The notes under the pieces are model-generated. The model was given only the letters and a program-made list of their open reading frames with translations. It was not told where the DNA came from and did no database searches. Made by a program: the position numbers and the translations under genes. 50,194 nt of DNA from Scytonema tolypothrichoides VB-61278 (GTDB lineage Bacteria; Cyanobacteriota; Cyanobacteriia; Cyanobacteriales; Nostocaceae). Position 1 is the stretch's first letter; every line of letters starts with the position of its first letter. Shown here piece after piece: positions 35,091-43,948 of the stretch. The stretch is taken from NCBI RefSeq assembly GCF_000828085.3, contig NZ_JXCA02000022.1, forward strand, positions 18,997 through 69,190. The letters are read 5' to 3'.

Positions 35091-37367
35091 ATGAGTTCCC
35101 CCCAACCGCCTCAAAAGCCACAAACTTTGCTTGGTCAAATAACTCAAGCAGTACAAACAATTCAAGCGAGAGTCGATTTCTCGAAACTAGCACTAAAACC
35201 AAACGCCAAGGTACCAGAACTTTTGGTGCAGGATGCAGGAGCGGATAAGGCGGAGGTGTATCCGTTGTTGGGCGATCGCTACATGCTAGGTCGCAGTTCC
35301 AAATCCTGCGATATTGTTGTCCGTAACCCAGTTGTGAGCCAAATTCACCTGTCTCTTTCACGAGATTCTGCTAAAAGAGAATCTGTTTTTGTTATTAAAG
35401 ATGAAAACTCCACAAATGGCATTTATCGGGGTAAGCGTCGCGTCAATTCTCTAGAGTTACGTCACGGCGATATTCTTACTCTCGGACCTCCAGAACTCGC
35501 CGCCTCAGTTAGACTGCAATACATCGATCCACCTCCTTGGTATCTGAGAGTAGCAACTTGGGCAGCTTACGGGGTGGGTGGAGCCACCGCGCTTATGGCT
35601 CTGGTTATTGGCGTGGAATCGCTGAAAGTTTCTGTTAAACCTTTACCTGGAGCGACGCGAGCACCAGTGGTTGTTTACGCTCGTGATGGAGTCACCAAGT
35701 TACGTGAGCCTCGGACGACTTCTCATATAGACATGAAGCAGTTAAAGGACTTTGGTCCTTACTTGCCCACCGCAGTCATTGCCTCAGAAGATAGCCGTTT
35801 TTACTGGCACTTTGGAGTTGATCCGCTAGGGATTTTACGAGCGGTATTCATAAATAGCCAGAGTGGTGATATCCAGCAAGGAGCTAGTACAGTTACCCAG
35901 CAAGTTGCCAGGAGTTTGTTCCGCGATTATGTCGGCAGACAGGATTCTTTTGGTCGTAAATTCCGAGAAGCGGTTGTCGCCCTGAAATTAGAAACGTTTT
36001 ACAGCAAAGATTATGTTTTACTTACTTATTTAAATCGGGTTTTCTTAGGAGCAGATACCTCTGGTTTCGAGGATGCTTCTCGCTATTACTTTGACAAGTC
36101 AGCAAAAGAATTAACTCTGTCAGAAGCAGCAACTTTGGTGGCAATTTTACCTGCTCCCAACGCCTTCGATTTTTGTGGAGTAGATAGCCCGAATAAGTTC
36201 AGAACCATTGAGTACCGCAATCGTGTATTGAAGCGGATGCTGGAAATGGGCAAAATCAAACAAGATGAGTATAACCGAGCTAGGCGATCGCCCGTTGAAA
36301 TCAGCTCCAAAGTTTGCGAGCAGCAGTCAAAAACGACTGCTCCTTATTTTTACAGTTATGTCTTTCAAGAGCTACAAGCCATTCTGGGAAAAGAAATAGC
36401 CACAGAAGGAAACTTTATTATTGAAACTCAACTCGACCCAGCAATTCAAAAACAAGCAGAAGAAGCATTGCGTAAACACATTAGCAACGCTGGGTCATCT
36501 TTTGGTTTTTCCCAAGGAGCGATGCTAACCCTTGACTCTAGCAATGGAGCGATCTTAGCAATGGTAGGAGGTAAGGATTATAAATCAAGCCAGTTCAATC
36601 GCGCGGTTCAGGCAAAAAGACAACCAGGTTCCACCTTCAAAATCTTTGCTTACACAGCTGCTCTTGAGCAAGGAATTTCAGTGGGAAATTCATATTCCTG
36701 CTCCCCTTTTCGTTGGCAAGGCTTTACCTACAAACCCTGTCGTACCAGCGCAGGTAGCTTGGATCTCGCCACAGGGTTAGCATTATCTGAAAACCCTGTT
36801 GCATTGAGGATTGCCAAAGATGTTGGGCTAGATAAAGTCGTAACAACGGCGCAACGATTAGGAGTGAAATCAGATCTAGACCCAGTTCCTGGCTTAGTAT
36901 TAGGTCAAAGTGTCGTGAATGTCATGGAAATGACAGGTGCATTTGCCGCTATTGGTAATGGGGGTGTGTGGAATCGCCCGCATGCAATTAGCCGAATTCT
37001 AGATAGTACTGATTGCCGCGACCGAAACGACTTAAAAACTTGCCGTGTGATGTACTCCTACGACCAAGATCCAAAGGCCAACAAACGAGTGTTGTCACTC
37101 AACATTGCCAATACAATGATTCGTCTTTTGCGCGGTGTTGTTACAAACGGTACTGGACGCAGTGCTGCTATCGGACTGGGCGAAGCAGGTAAAACTGGTA
37201 CAACAGATAAAAACGTTGACTTGTGGTTTATTGGCTTTATTCCTAGTCGACGGCTGACAACTGGTATTTGGTTGGGAAACGACAATAACGCCCCCACATC
37301 TGGCAGTAGCGCTCAAGCTGCTGAGTTATGGGGAAATTATATGGGTAAAATTACTAAGACCAAGTAA
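35091..37367 (+). CDS. Class A penicillin-binding protein with N-terminal FHA domain
   Basis: This 758-residue protein starts with a cytoplasmic FHA phosphothreonine-binding domain (about 55-145: YMLGRSSKSCDIVVRNPVVS, then KDENSTNGIYRGKRR), one transmembrane span (about 152-175), a glycosyltransferase 51 domain (about 195-390; catalytic Glu233 in ASEDSRFYWHFGVD, and QGASTVTQQVARSL) and a transpeptidase domain (about 440-740) with Ser514 (STFK), Ser566 (SEN) and Lys701 (KTGT). It polymerises and cross-links peptidoglycan. The FHA fusion suggests control by Ser/Thr kinases. The gene stands alone and is convergent with the DUF4335 gene. Confidence 0.95.
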   Translation: MSSPQPPQKPQTLLGQITQAVQTIQARVDFSKLALKPNAKVPELLVQDAGADKAEVYPLLGDRYMLGRSSKSCDIVVRNPVVSQIHLSLSRDSAKRESVFVIKDENSTNGIYRGKRRVNSLELRHGDILTLGPPELAASVRLQYIDPPPWYLRVATWAAYGVGGATALMALVIGVESLKVSVKPLPGATRAPVVVYARDGVTKLREPRTTSHIDMKQLKDFGPYLPTAVIASEDSRFYWHFGVDPLGILRAVFINSQSGDIQQGASTVTQQVARSLFRDYVGRQDSFGRKFREAVVALKLETFYSKDYVLLTYLNRVFLGADTSGFEDASRYYFDKSAKELTLSEAATLVAILPAPNAFDFCGVDSPNKFRTIEYRNRVLKRMLEMGKIKQDEYNRARRSPVEISSKVCEQQSKTTAPYFYSYVFQELQAILGKEIATEGNFIIETQLDPAIQKQAEEALRKHISNAGSSFGFSQGAMLTLDSSNGAILAMVGGKDYKSSQFNRAVQAKRQPGSTFKIFAYTAALEQGISVGNSYSCSPFRWQGFTYKPCRTSAGSLDLATGLALSENPVALRIAKDVGLDKVVTTAQRLGVKSDLDPVPGLVLGQSVVNVMEMTGAFAAIGNGGVWNRPHAISRILDSTDCRDRNDLKTCRVMYSYDQDPKANKRVLSLNIANTMIRLLRGVVTNGTGRSAAIGLGEAGKTGTTDKNVDLWFIGFIPSRRLTTGIWLGNDNNAPTSGSSAQAAELWGNYMGKITKTK

Positions 37368-37374
37368 GTAAATG

Positions 37375-37438
37375 GAGTCAGGAGGAAGGGAGAATTGACC
37401 AATTTCTGTAGAGAAAATGATTTTCTCGTTCCTGACTC
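37375..37438. terminator. Convergent hairpin between PBP and DUF4335 genes
   Basis: Outer arms GAGTCAGGA and TCCTGACTC enclose an inner stem GAGAAAA-TGA-TTTTCTC. It lies 8 bp after the PBP stop and 12 bp past the DUF4335 stop, so it could end both transcripts. Confidence 0.5.
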
Positions 37439-37449
37439 TTAATAACAAT

Positions 37450-38940
37450 CTACCGATATCCTCGCCAAGGAAGAACCTCCAGGCTACCGTCAGGCTTAAA
37501 CATCACCTGGTAATGTGCTAGAGGTTCTTTATTATTTGGAGGAGCCAAGTTTGAGCCGTAGACATCTTGAAACATCTTAGGAAGGGGTGTTGCTCGATAA
37601 TAGTCAACGGCTGGTTGGTTGAGTGGTTCGTAGTCGGCAATAACGCCATCTTTATTCACCGCTACCCGGTATCTCAAATCTCGTGCAAAGGTGGAAGAAG
37701 TACTCCAATTTTGGCGGATAGTGTTATAAAGCTTTTGATTCAAATCCTTAACTGCGTTGGGGTCTGTAATTTTTGTACCAACAACATCTGGTGTTTTGGT
37801 GTATCCCCGCCAAGGGCTAACCTGTAGCACACCTGCTCCTGTAAAGACGACTCTAAATTGGGCGATCGCTTCATTACCAGTAGAAGTGCGATTTGCCGGA
37901 TTAGAAAGTAGGTTTGCTAAAGGAGTTTTCTCCACTGCATCATTTGCTTGCTTATTGACTGCTTTATATCCAACAATTGCACCATCTGCACCCACTCCCA
38001 CACGAAAGACCAAATCCTCATTCAGTTCTGAGCGCTTTGCCCAACGTGGATTAATTTGGTTATATAATTCACGGTTCAAGGCACGCAGTTGAGATGCTTC
38101 TGTGATTTCTCCAGATGTATTTAAAAGTACTTCTAAATCCTGGACAACAGGCGCTGCACCCGGTGTGGGAGTGGCAGCAGTAGAATTTAATACTACAGAG
38201 GAAGAAGCTGTTGTGGGCGTGAATGTGGGATTTGCGGCTATCTGTTCATTAGCAGTTGGAGTAGGAGTGATAGATGCTGTTGCAGGAGTATTAACATTAG
38301 TAGTTCTATTGACATCTTGCTGTGTGTTCAGTTGCGGCGGACGAACTTGCGGAGTTGGAATCATTGTAAAAGCAACTGCTGCTGCTGCCAAACTCGTCAC
38401 TCCCACACTCGCAGGCACTGCCTGCTTGATCACAGCTTGACTGACACCGCCATGACGTCTAGCAACTGGTTGTAATTGTAATGTTAATTCTGGTAAAGTT
38501 TGACTGTCTGCAAAAAACTGGTCTATAGCTTCCACTAAATCAAAAAACTGCACCGTGTTCAAATCAACTTGTATTTGCCGGTTTCCATTGTTGGAGTAAG
38601 ACTCCATTCCATCTGCTGCATCGGCATGCACAATTAACCTATGTTGGTTATTGCCAATTTTCTGGAACTGGACTAACTCTGAGTCAATGTTATGCGCTTC
38701 GGCATGTGGCACACTACTCAAAAATTCCTGGGCATATGCACTGACTCCCCTAACCAAACTTTCAAAAAATTCTCGTCCTCCACTCAGTGGTCTAGTGTAG
38801 CCAGATATATGGCATTCTGCATTTACTAATATGGATAATTCTGGGCGCAGTTCCTGAAAATGTGCCGCTCTTGAGGCGTCACTTAAACCCTCCAGCAGTA
38901 GTGTGCAATTAGGTAAACTATACTTACGTTGAATATTCAT
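37450..38940 (-). CDS. DUF4335-type conserved cyanobacterial protein
   Basis: This 496-residue protein overlaps the upstream DUF3038 gene by 4 bp (ATGA), so the two are translationally coupled. The N-terminal part (about 1-165) has a conserved core (KYSLPNCTLLLEGLSD; SGGREFFESLVRGVSAYAQE; TVQFFDLVEAIDQFF). A hydrophobic Ala/Val stretch (about 178-195) may cross the membrane. A Thr/Pro-rich linker follows (about 196-270). The C-terminal half holds two similar segments, each ending with PWRGY (HAQFRVVFTGAGVLQVSPWR-like; AHYQVMFKPDGSLEVLPWRG). The pair DUF3038-DUF4335 recurs together in cyanobacteria; function unknown. Confidence 0.85.
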   Translation of the reverse strand: MNIQRKYSLPNCTLLLEGLSDASRAAHFQELRPELSILVNAECHISGYTRPLSGGREFFESLVRGVSAYAQEFLSSVPHAEAHNIDSELVQFQKIGNNQHRLIVHADAADGMESYSNNGNRQIQVDLNTVQFFDLVEAIDQFFADSQTLPELTLQLQPVARRHGGVSQAVIKQAVPASVGVTSLAAAAVAFTMIPTPQVRPPQLNTQQDVNRTTNVNTPATASITPTPTANEQIAANPTFTPTTASSSVVLNSTAATPTPGAAPVVQDLEVLLNTSGEITEASQLRALNRELYNQINPRWAKRSELNEDLVFRVGVGADGAIVGYKAVNKQANDAVEKTPLANLLSNPANRTSTGNEAIAQFRVVFTGAGVLQVSPWRGYTKTPDVVGTKITDPNAVKDLNQKLYNTIRQNWSTSSTFARDLRYRVAVNKDGVIADYEPLNQPAVDYYRATPLPKMFQDVYGSNLAPPNNKEPLAHYQVMFKPDGSLEVLPWRGYR

Positions 38941-39590
38941 TCCACCTCACCATCAAAAAGACTAATCCAGAACCGCTGCATTCCAGCTGTACCAGTACAA
39001 AATAATAATTGTTCCAACAAACTTATAGCTAGCTCATCTAATTTGTCATCGGAATTTAAAGCTAAAACACCAGAACGTCGAGAATTCATTCGGCTCTTAA
39101 AGTGGCTTCTAAAGCGCTCTAGGTAGTTAGATAGACGTAAATTCTGTTCCAGTGGAAGCTGTTTTTCAACCATTTGTTGATGTATCGCCAGCAACTGGCG
39201 AATGACAACAGTTAAGCGTCGCGCAATGTAGCAACCAATGACCACCAAAGCTTTCGCTTCCATGATAGACAGAGGACGGCGGATGTGTGCTCGTCGCATG
39301 GGGTTGGTGCTACGCATTCGCCATAAATTCACCCGGTTTTTAACAATTCCTTTAAGATCCAACTCTTCAGCAAATGCCAAAATAGCTTCAGAGCCACCAA
39401 GCTCTAAAGCTTCAATTGCCAGTAGTATAAGATCTATTTGCAACCGAGCTCTACGGGGACATCCCTGTCCTTCAACCACAGGTTCGGGTAAAGAGTCCAG
39501 AATCATCGGCACAGACTGGGGAGTTGGACTGTTAATTGGTGTGATACTAGCAGAAATATTCATTATAGATACCATTAACGGTTGCAACAA
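38937..39590 (-). CDS. DUF3038-type conserved cyanobacterial protein
   Basis: This 217-residue protein, mostly helical, contains RARLQIDLILLAIEALELGG, SEAILAFAEELDLKGIVKNR, RRPLSIMEAKALVVIGCYIA and a C-terminal DDKLDELAISLLEQLLFCTG. No catalytic motif is evident. Its stop overlaps the start of the DUF4335 gene by 4 bp, indicating co-translation. Several ATGs compete for the start (residues 1, 6, 10); the one at 39563 (MNISASITPINS) is plausible. Function unknown. Confidence 0.85.
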   Translation of the reverse strand: MLQPLMVSIMNISASITPINSPTPQSVPMILDSLPEPVVEGQGCPRRARLQIDLILLAIEALELGGSEAILAFAEELDLKGIVKNRVNLWRMRSTNPMRRAHIRRPLSIMEAKALVVIGCYIARRLTVVIRQLLAIHQQMVEKQLPLEQNLRLSNYLERFRSHFKSRMNSRRSGVLALNSDDKLDELAISLLEQLLFCTGTAGMQRFWISLFDGEVE

Positions 39591-39952
39591 ACTGAGTAAA
39601 ACTAATTTAAAATAGATGACCAGTCAAAAAAATCAGACTGATCGCATTATTAGCAATTTTGCCTGATACATACATTACTTACTCTTTTGACACAAAGGTT
39701 TCCGCATTGCTTTTGATTAAAGTTTATAAACTTTAAGTTTTCTTAGCTTACTGGTTAATATCGTTATATCCTTAGCTTGGTGTAGATTCCAATAATCGTC
39801 AATGGATAGACTTTTTCAAGATCTCATACCAAGCGTATGACATTTTAGTGTACGATTTTTCGGGTACATACCTCCTGTTGAACCGAGAGCTTGCAATCGG
39901 GCGATAGTGGTTATAGCTTGTACTGCTGGAACTAAAACTTTTTCTCTATTTT
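39591..39952. other. Intergenic region upstream of apt
   Basis: This 362-bp gap separates the divergent DUF3038 and apt genes. It is AT-rich with no recognisable repeat; a short palindrome-like ATACCAAGCGTATGAC at about 39827 is too weak to call. Confidence 0.35.
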
Positions 39953-40471
39953 ATGGATTTGAAGTCTCTGATTCGTGACATTCCTGATTTTCCTAAACCG
40001 GGAATTTTATTTCGCGATATCACTACCCTACTGCGCGATCCAGAGGGACTGCGCTACACGATTGACCTGTTTGCACAAAAGGTAAAAGATGCTGGACTGA
40101 GACCAGAATACATAGTGGGAATAGAGTCACGGGGCTTTATTGTTGGCGCACCGCTTGCTTGTCAGCTAGGAACTGGTTTTGTTCCTGTCCGTAAACCTGG
40201 TAAGTTACCAGCAGCAGTTCACTCAATTAAGTACGCACTGGAATACGGTACTGACGGTTTAGAAGTCCACCAAGACGCTTTGCATCCTGGAAGCCGAGTT
40301 TTGATTATAGACGACTTGCTCGCAACTGGTGGAACTGCAGGTGCAACAGCAAAATTAGTCGAAAAAATTGGCTGCAAACTTGAAGGTTTTGGGTTTATCA
40401 TCGAGCTACAGGATTTACAAGGACGAAAACATCTGCCAGATGTGCCCATCCTCACCCTTGTAGAATACTAG
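39953..40471 (+). CDS. apt: Adenine phosphoribosyltransferase
   Basis: Apt salvages adenine with PRPP to AMP. The 172-residue protein starts [20 protein letters not shown], as in most Apt enzymes, and has [28 protein letters not shown] (base-binding loop) and the PRPP motif [16 protein letters not shown]. Length and order match the family. It acts in the cytoplasm and complements de novo purine enzymes encoded by purF and purL nearby, although the genes are not one operon. Confidence 0.97.
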   Translation: MDLKSLIRDIPDFPKPGILFRDITTLLRDPEGLRYTIDLFAQKVKDAGLRPEYIVGIESRGFIVGAPLACQLGTGFVPVRKPGKLPAAVHSIKYALEYGTDGLEVHQDALHPGSRVLIIDDLLATGGTAGATAKLVEKIGCKLEGFGFIIELQDLQGRKHLPDVPILTLVEY

Positions 40472-40614
40472 TACAACAAGGCACGAGGCTCAATTGGGAG
40501 CTATGCTGAAGGCGCAAAAGTTAACACAAAAACTTTATGTGTCCTTCTAACAAAACAGATGACTTCCGCCTTAATGTACTACTAAGTTAATAGTCTAGAT
40601 TCCAAAATGTTTTT

Positions 40615-40670
40615 GACTCTTGACTAATAACTAATGACTAATGACCCTTGACCCTTGACTAATGACTACT
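40615..40670. repeat. GACTAAT-type heptamer STRR overlapping permease start
   Basis: Eight consecutive 7-bp steps: GACTCTT, GACTAAT, AACTAAT, GACTAAT, GACCCTT twice, GACTAAT, GACTACT. The ATG of the ABC permease (40662) lies inside the seventh to eighth unit, so the first codons (MTTT) are repeat-derived. Confidence 0.9.
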
Positions 40671-41708
40671 ACACGAATTTCCTTGGATGCAAGTCGTGAC
40701 TGGCTTTTGAAGTTAGTCACCAGCGAGAGTTTTATTTATGTCATCAAGCGGATTTTGCAGGCGCTGTTGACTTTATTTTTAGCATCGGCGTTGTCGTTCA
40801 TCATTATTCAACTTGCTCCAGGAGATTATGTAGATACGCTACGGCAAAACCCAAAGATTTCCCCAGAAAGAATTGAGGAACTCAGACGACAGTTTGGTCT
40901 GGATAAATCTTGGCCAGAGCAATTTGGACTCTGGGTGTGGCGAATCATAACACAGGGGGATTTTGGCACAAGTTTTGTTTATCAACGGTCGGTGGCGTCG
41001 TTGTTGTGGGAACGGATACCTGCCACTTTGTTGTTGGCAGTATCTTCTTTGATTGTAACTTGGGCGATCGCCATCCCTCTGGGTATAGTCGCAGCCGTGA
41101 AACAAAATCAGTGGGTTGACCGCATTTTGCAGGTGATTAGCTACGCTGGACAAGGGTTTCCCAGTTTCATCACCGCCCTATTGTTGCTGATTTTAGCCCA
41201 AAACCTCTCGCCCATTTTTCCAGTGGGTGACATGACTAGCATTAATCACGCCGAACTCAACTGGTTTGGTCAAATTCTCGATATTGGCTGGCACATGATT
41301 TTACCCACCATTGCTTTGAGTGTCACCAGCTTTGCTGGCTTACAGCGTATTACTCGTGGTGAATTATTGGATGTCCTGCGTCAAGATTATATTCAAACAG
41401 CGCGTGCCAAAGGACTGCCAGAAAACCGTGTTATCTATGTTCATGCCCTGCGCAATGCAATCAACCCCTTGATTACTTTATTAGGTTTTGAGTTAGCAAG
41501 TTTATTGGGTGGTGCATTCATTGCAGAATTTTTCTTCAATTGGCCAGGTTTAGGAAGATTGACTTTACAAGCAGTGCAGGCTCAAGATTTGTATTTGGTG
41601 ATGGCGAGTTTGGTTATGAGTGCCGTACTGCTGAGTGTTGGTAATTTGATTGCGGATTTGTTACTCAAGGCGAGTGATCCTCGAATTCGCTTAGAAAATC
41701 TCAATTAA
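40662..41708 (+). CDS. Peptide/nickel-type ABC transporter permease (DppB/OppB family)
   Basis: This 348-residue permease has six transmembrane spans. The first (about 28-48) is followed by a large periplasmic loop with LAPGDYVDTLRQNP and FGLDKSWPEQFGLWVWRIIT plus GDFGTSFVYQRSV, typical of the DppB N-terminal domain. The EAA motif RITRGELLDVLRQDYIQTAR AKG lies in the ATPase-contact loop. The substrate is unknown; partners (second permease, ATPase, binding protein) are not adjacent, as often in cyanobacteria. The start sits in a heptamer array; an internal start is not obvious. Confidence 0.93.
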   Translation: MTTTRISLDASRDWLLKLVTSESFIYVIKRILQALLTLFLASALSFIIIQLAPGDYVDTLRQNPKISPERIEELRRQFGLDKSWPEQFGLWVWRIITQGDFGTSFVYQRSVASLLWERIPATLLLAVSSLIVTWAIAIPLGIVAAVKQNQWVDRILQVISYAGQGFPSFITALLLLILAQNLSPIFPVGDMTSINHAELNWFGQILDIGWHMILPTIALSVTSFAGLQRITRGELLDVLRQDYIQTARAKGLPENRVIYVHALRNAINPLITLLGFELASLLGGAFIAEFFFNWPGLGRLTLQAVQAQDLYLVMASLVMSAVLLSVGNLIADLLLKASDPRIRLENLN

Positions 41709-41747
41709 ATCATTTTAAATTTAAGGGACGGTACACTCGTATTGAGT

Positions 41748-41794
41748 GTCATTAGTTATTAGCCATTGATACCAAACTAATGACTAATGACTAG
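41748..41794. repeat. Facing STRR arrays (inverted heptamers)
   Basis: GTCATTAGTTATTAGCCATT on the left and ACTAATGACTAATGACTAG on the right are heptamer arrays in opposite orientation separated by 7-8 bp, so they can form a hairpin, 40 bp after the permease gene. It may stop transcription, though no T-run follows. Confidence 0.65.
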
Positions 41795-41911
41795 TACTCC
41801 AAGGCATAAATTCGGTTAGGGTATAAATATGAGCTTTTAAGGGAAGCTTTCGGCGGCATAATCCTATCTAAACTTACGCCGTAGTGTACTAGTGACTAAT
41901 AATTGATAACT

Positions 41912-42193
41912 ATGTTTTCTGAAGTCTATTATCTTGTACGGTCGAAAGCTAACGGTGATTATCTTACCGCTCGTCCCAACGCCGAAGCTAATGGTTATTT
42001 ATTGTTGTTTCGAGAACATTTTGATGCCCTCAGTTACCTCAACACTCATGCTGGTGAACTGGCAAACCGCTTTGGTGTAGAATCTCTTGCTGGCTCTCAA
42101 ATAGGAGGTTTGCTCAAACGTTGGGGTTTTAGTGGCGTGGGTATTGTTTGTGACCCATTGTTACCAAAAATTGAATTTTTACAGCAAAAGTGA
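41912..42193 (+). CDS. Small conserved hypothetical protein
   Basis: From ATG 41912 (MFSEVYYLVRSKANGDYLTA) the protein has 93 residues; an ATG at 41903 adds three. It is soluble, without signal peptide or membrane span, and contains FREHFDALSYLNTHAGELAN and SQIGGLLKRWGFSGVGIV. It looks like a compact alpha/beta protein; the family is unrecognised. The region before the start again has STRR-like heptamers (GTGACTAATAATTGATAACT). Coding is supported by amino-acid composition and spacing between permease and purF. Confidence 0.7.
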   Translation: MFSEVYYLVRSKANGDYLTARPNAEANGYLLLFREHFDALSYLNTHAGELANRFGVESLAGSQIGGLLKRWGFSGVGIVCDPLLPKIEFLQQK

Positions 42194-42304
42194 ACCAGAG
42201 ATAGAAGCAGTCCGTTGAACTTATCTCAAGTGTACAACCTGCCGTACAGATGGACGCGGAAATTGTCTGCGTCCATCTGCGTTTATCTGCAGTTGCAATT
42301 TTAG

Positions 42305-43801
42305 CTAGACGACTGCTCGTTCTAGTATCAACTTAGAACGCTTCACTTGTTCAGGAACAGAAACTGGATAGTCTCCAGTGAAGCAAGCGGAACAAAAGCT
42401 TTCTGGATCTTCTCGTGTTGACCAGAGCATTCCTTCCCTGGTGAGATAGGCGAGACTATCTACTTCTAGTAACTTGGCAATATCTTCTACTGAGGTAGTA
42501 GCAGCAATGAGTTGGTCTTGGGTATCAGTGTCAATACCATAAAAGCACGGGTGAGTCACTGGTGGAGAGGAAATTCGCATATGCACTTCCAACGCACCCG
42601 CTTCTCGTAAGGCTTTGACCAACTTACGGCTGGTGGTTCCCCGCACAATCGAATCATCTACAATGATAACTCGTTTCCCAAATAGCACATCTTTGAGGGG
42701 GTTGAGTTTCATGCGGATACCCGATTCTCGCATACTCTGTGTTGGCTGAATAAAAGTACGCCCAACGTAACGATTCTTAATCAATCCTTCAGCATAAGGA
42801 ATGCCAGAAGCTTGAGAATACCCTATAGCAGCAGGAATTCCAGAATCAGGGACACCTATCACCAAATCAGCATCAGCCGGAGATTCTTTAGCCAGTCGCC
42901 GTCCTATACGCATCCGATAGCTGTACAAACTCTCGTTGTGCATCACGCTATCAGGACGAGCAAAGTAAATCATCTCAAAAATGCACAGCTTTCTCTTGGA
43001 CTTTTGACTCCATTGAAAGGAATTTAAACCAACTTCCGTAATCCAAACCAGTTCACCTGGTTCTACATCTCGCAGGTATTGGGCACCAATGATGTCTAAA
43101 CCACAAGTTTCAGAGGATAGAACATAGCGAACTGGATTATCACCTAAGGTACCAATCACAAGGGGACGAATGCCATTGGGGTCGCGAACCCCCATAATAC
43201 CTTTTGATGTACCAATAACTAAGCTAAAAGCTCCTTGGCAGCGGTGAAAAGCCCGCATACAGCCCTCTTGCCAATCTGCACCAGCGTTGATTTCTTCAGC
43301 AATGGCAAAAGCAATCATTTCTGAGTCAGTGCTGCTAACTAAGTTGCAGTTGTTCTTCAACAACTCCTCCCGTAGCGCCACTGTATTGACTAAATTACCA
43401 TTATGTGCAAGTGCAACAGAACCTAAGCGAGTTTCGACAACAGCAGGTTGAGCATTCACTTTGCGGCTAGAACCCGTAGTTGAATAACGAGTGTGACCAA
43501 CAGCTAAAGTTCCAGGCAAATTTCGCAAGGTAGATTCATTAAAGACTTGGGACACCAACCCCATGTCTTTGTGTAAGTTGACTTGTTCACCCTCAAATGT
43601 GGCAATACCAGCCGATTCTTGACCCCGGTGCTGCAGGGCGTACAATCCAAAGTACGTTAGTTTGGCAACATCTTCTCCTGGTGCATAAACACCAAAAACA
43701 CCGCAAGCTTCTTCTGGCTTATCTGGACGATTTTCATGGTCGTTGGCTGAGTTCGGGTGCAATTGAGAGTCATCCAAAGAGTCGGATTGGCAGGAAATCA
43801 T
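42305..43801 (-). CDS. purF: Amidophosphoribosyltransferase
   Basis: PurF makes phosphoribosylamine from PRPP and glutamine, the first step of purine synthesis. The N-terminal glutaminase (about 33-270) begins after a 32-residue propeptide with Cys33 in EEACGVFGVYAPG, then LQHRGQESAGIA and VGHTRYSTTGSS. The phosphoribosyltransferase domain (about 280-480) has VIGVPDSGIPAAIGYS, YVGRTFIQPTQSMRESG and the PRPP motif VIIVDDSIVRGTTSRKLV. The C-terminus holds cysteines (CFTGDYP) of the iron-sulfur type. It lies 147 bp after purL on the same strand, a likely purine pair. Confidence 0.97.
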   Translation of the reverse strand: MISCQSDSLDDSQLHPNSANDHENRPDKPEEACGVFGVYAPGEDVAKLTYFGLYALQHRGQESAGIATFEGEQVNLHKDMGLVSQVFNESTLRNLPGTLAVGHTRYSTTGSSRKVNAQPAVVETRLGSVALAHNGNLVNTVALREELLKNNCNLVSSTDSEMIAFAIAEEINAGADWQEGCMRAFHRCQGAFSLVIGTSKGIMGVRDPNGIRPLVIGTLGDNPVRYVLSSETCGLDIIGAQYLRDVEPGELVWITEVGLNSFQWSQKSKRKLCIFEMIYFARPDSVMHNESLYSYRMRIGRRLAKESPADADLVIGVPDSGIPAAIGYSQASGIPYAEGLIKNRYVGRTFIQPTQSMRESGIRMKLNPLKDVLFGKRVIIVDDSIVRGTTSRKLVKALREAGALEVHMRISSPPVTHPCFYGIDTDTQDQLIAATTSVEDIAKLLEVDSLAYLTREGMLWSTREDPESFCSACFTGDYPVSVPEQVKRSKLILERAVV

Positions 43802-43948
43802 GGCAGGTGTGCTCCTGATGAGGATGTCAAGTCACAAAAATATATCTAAGGATAGTTGCAGACAATTCTTAAAATTTCTTAACCATCCATTAACACAGTA
43901 TCGCAATTATGCCTAGGAACGCCAGTCTTTTAGATGAGGAGATGCTAT

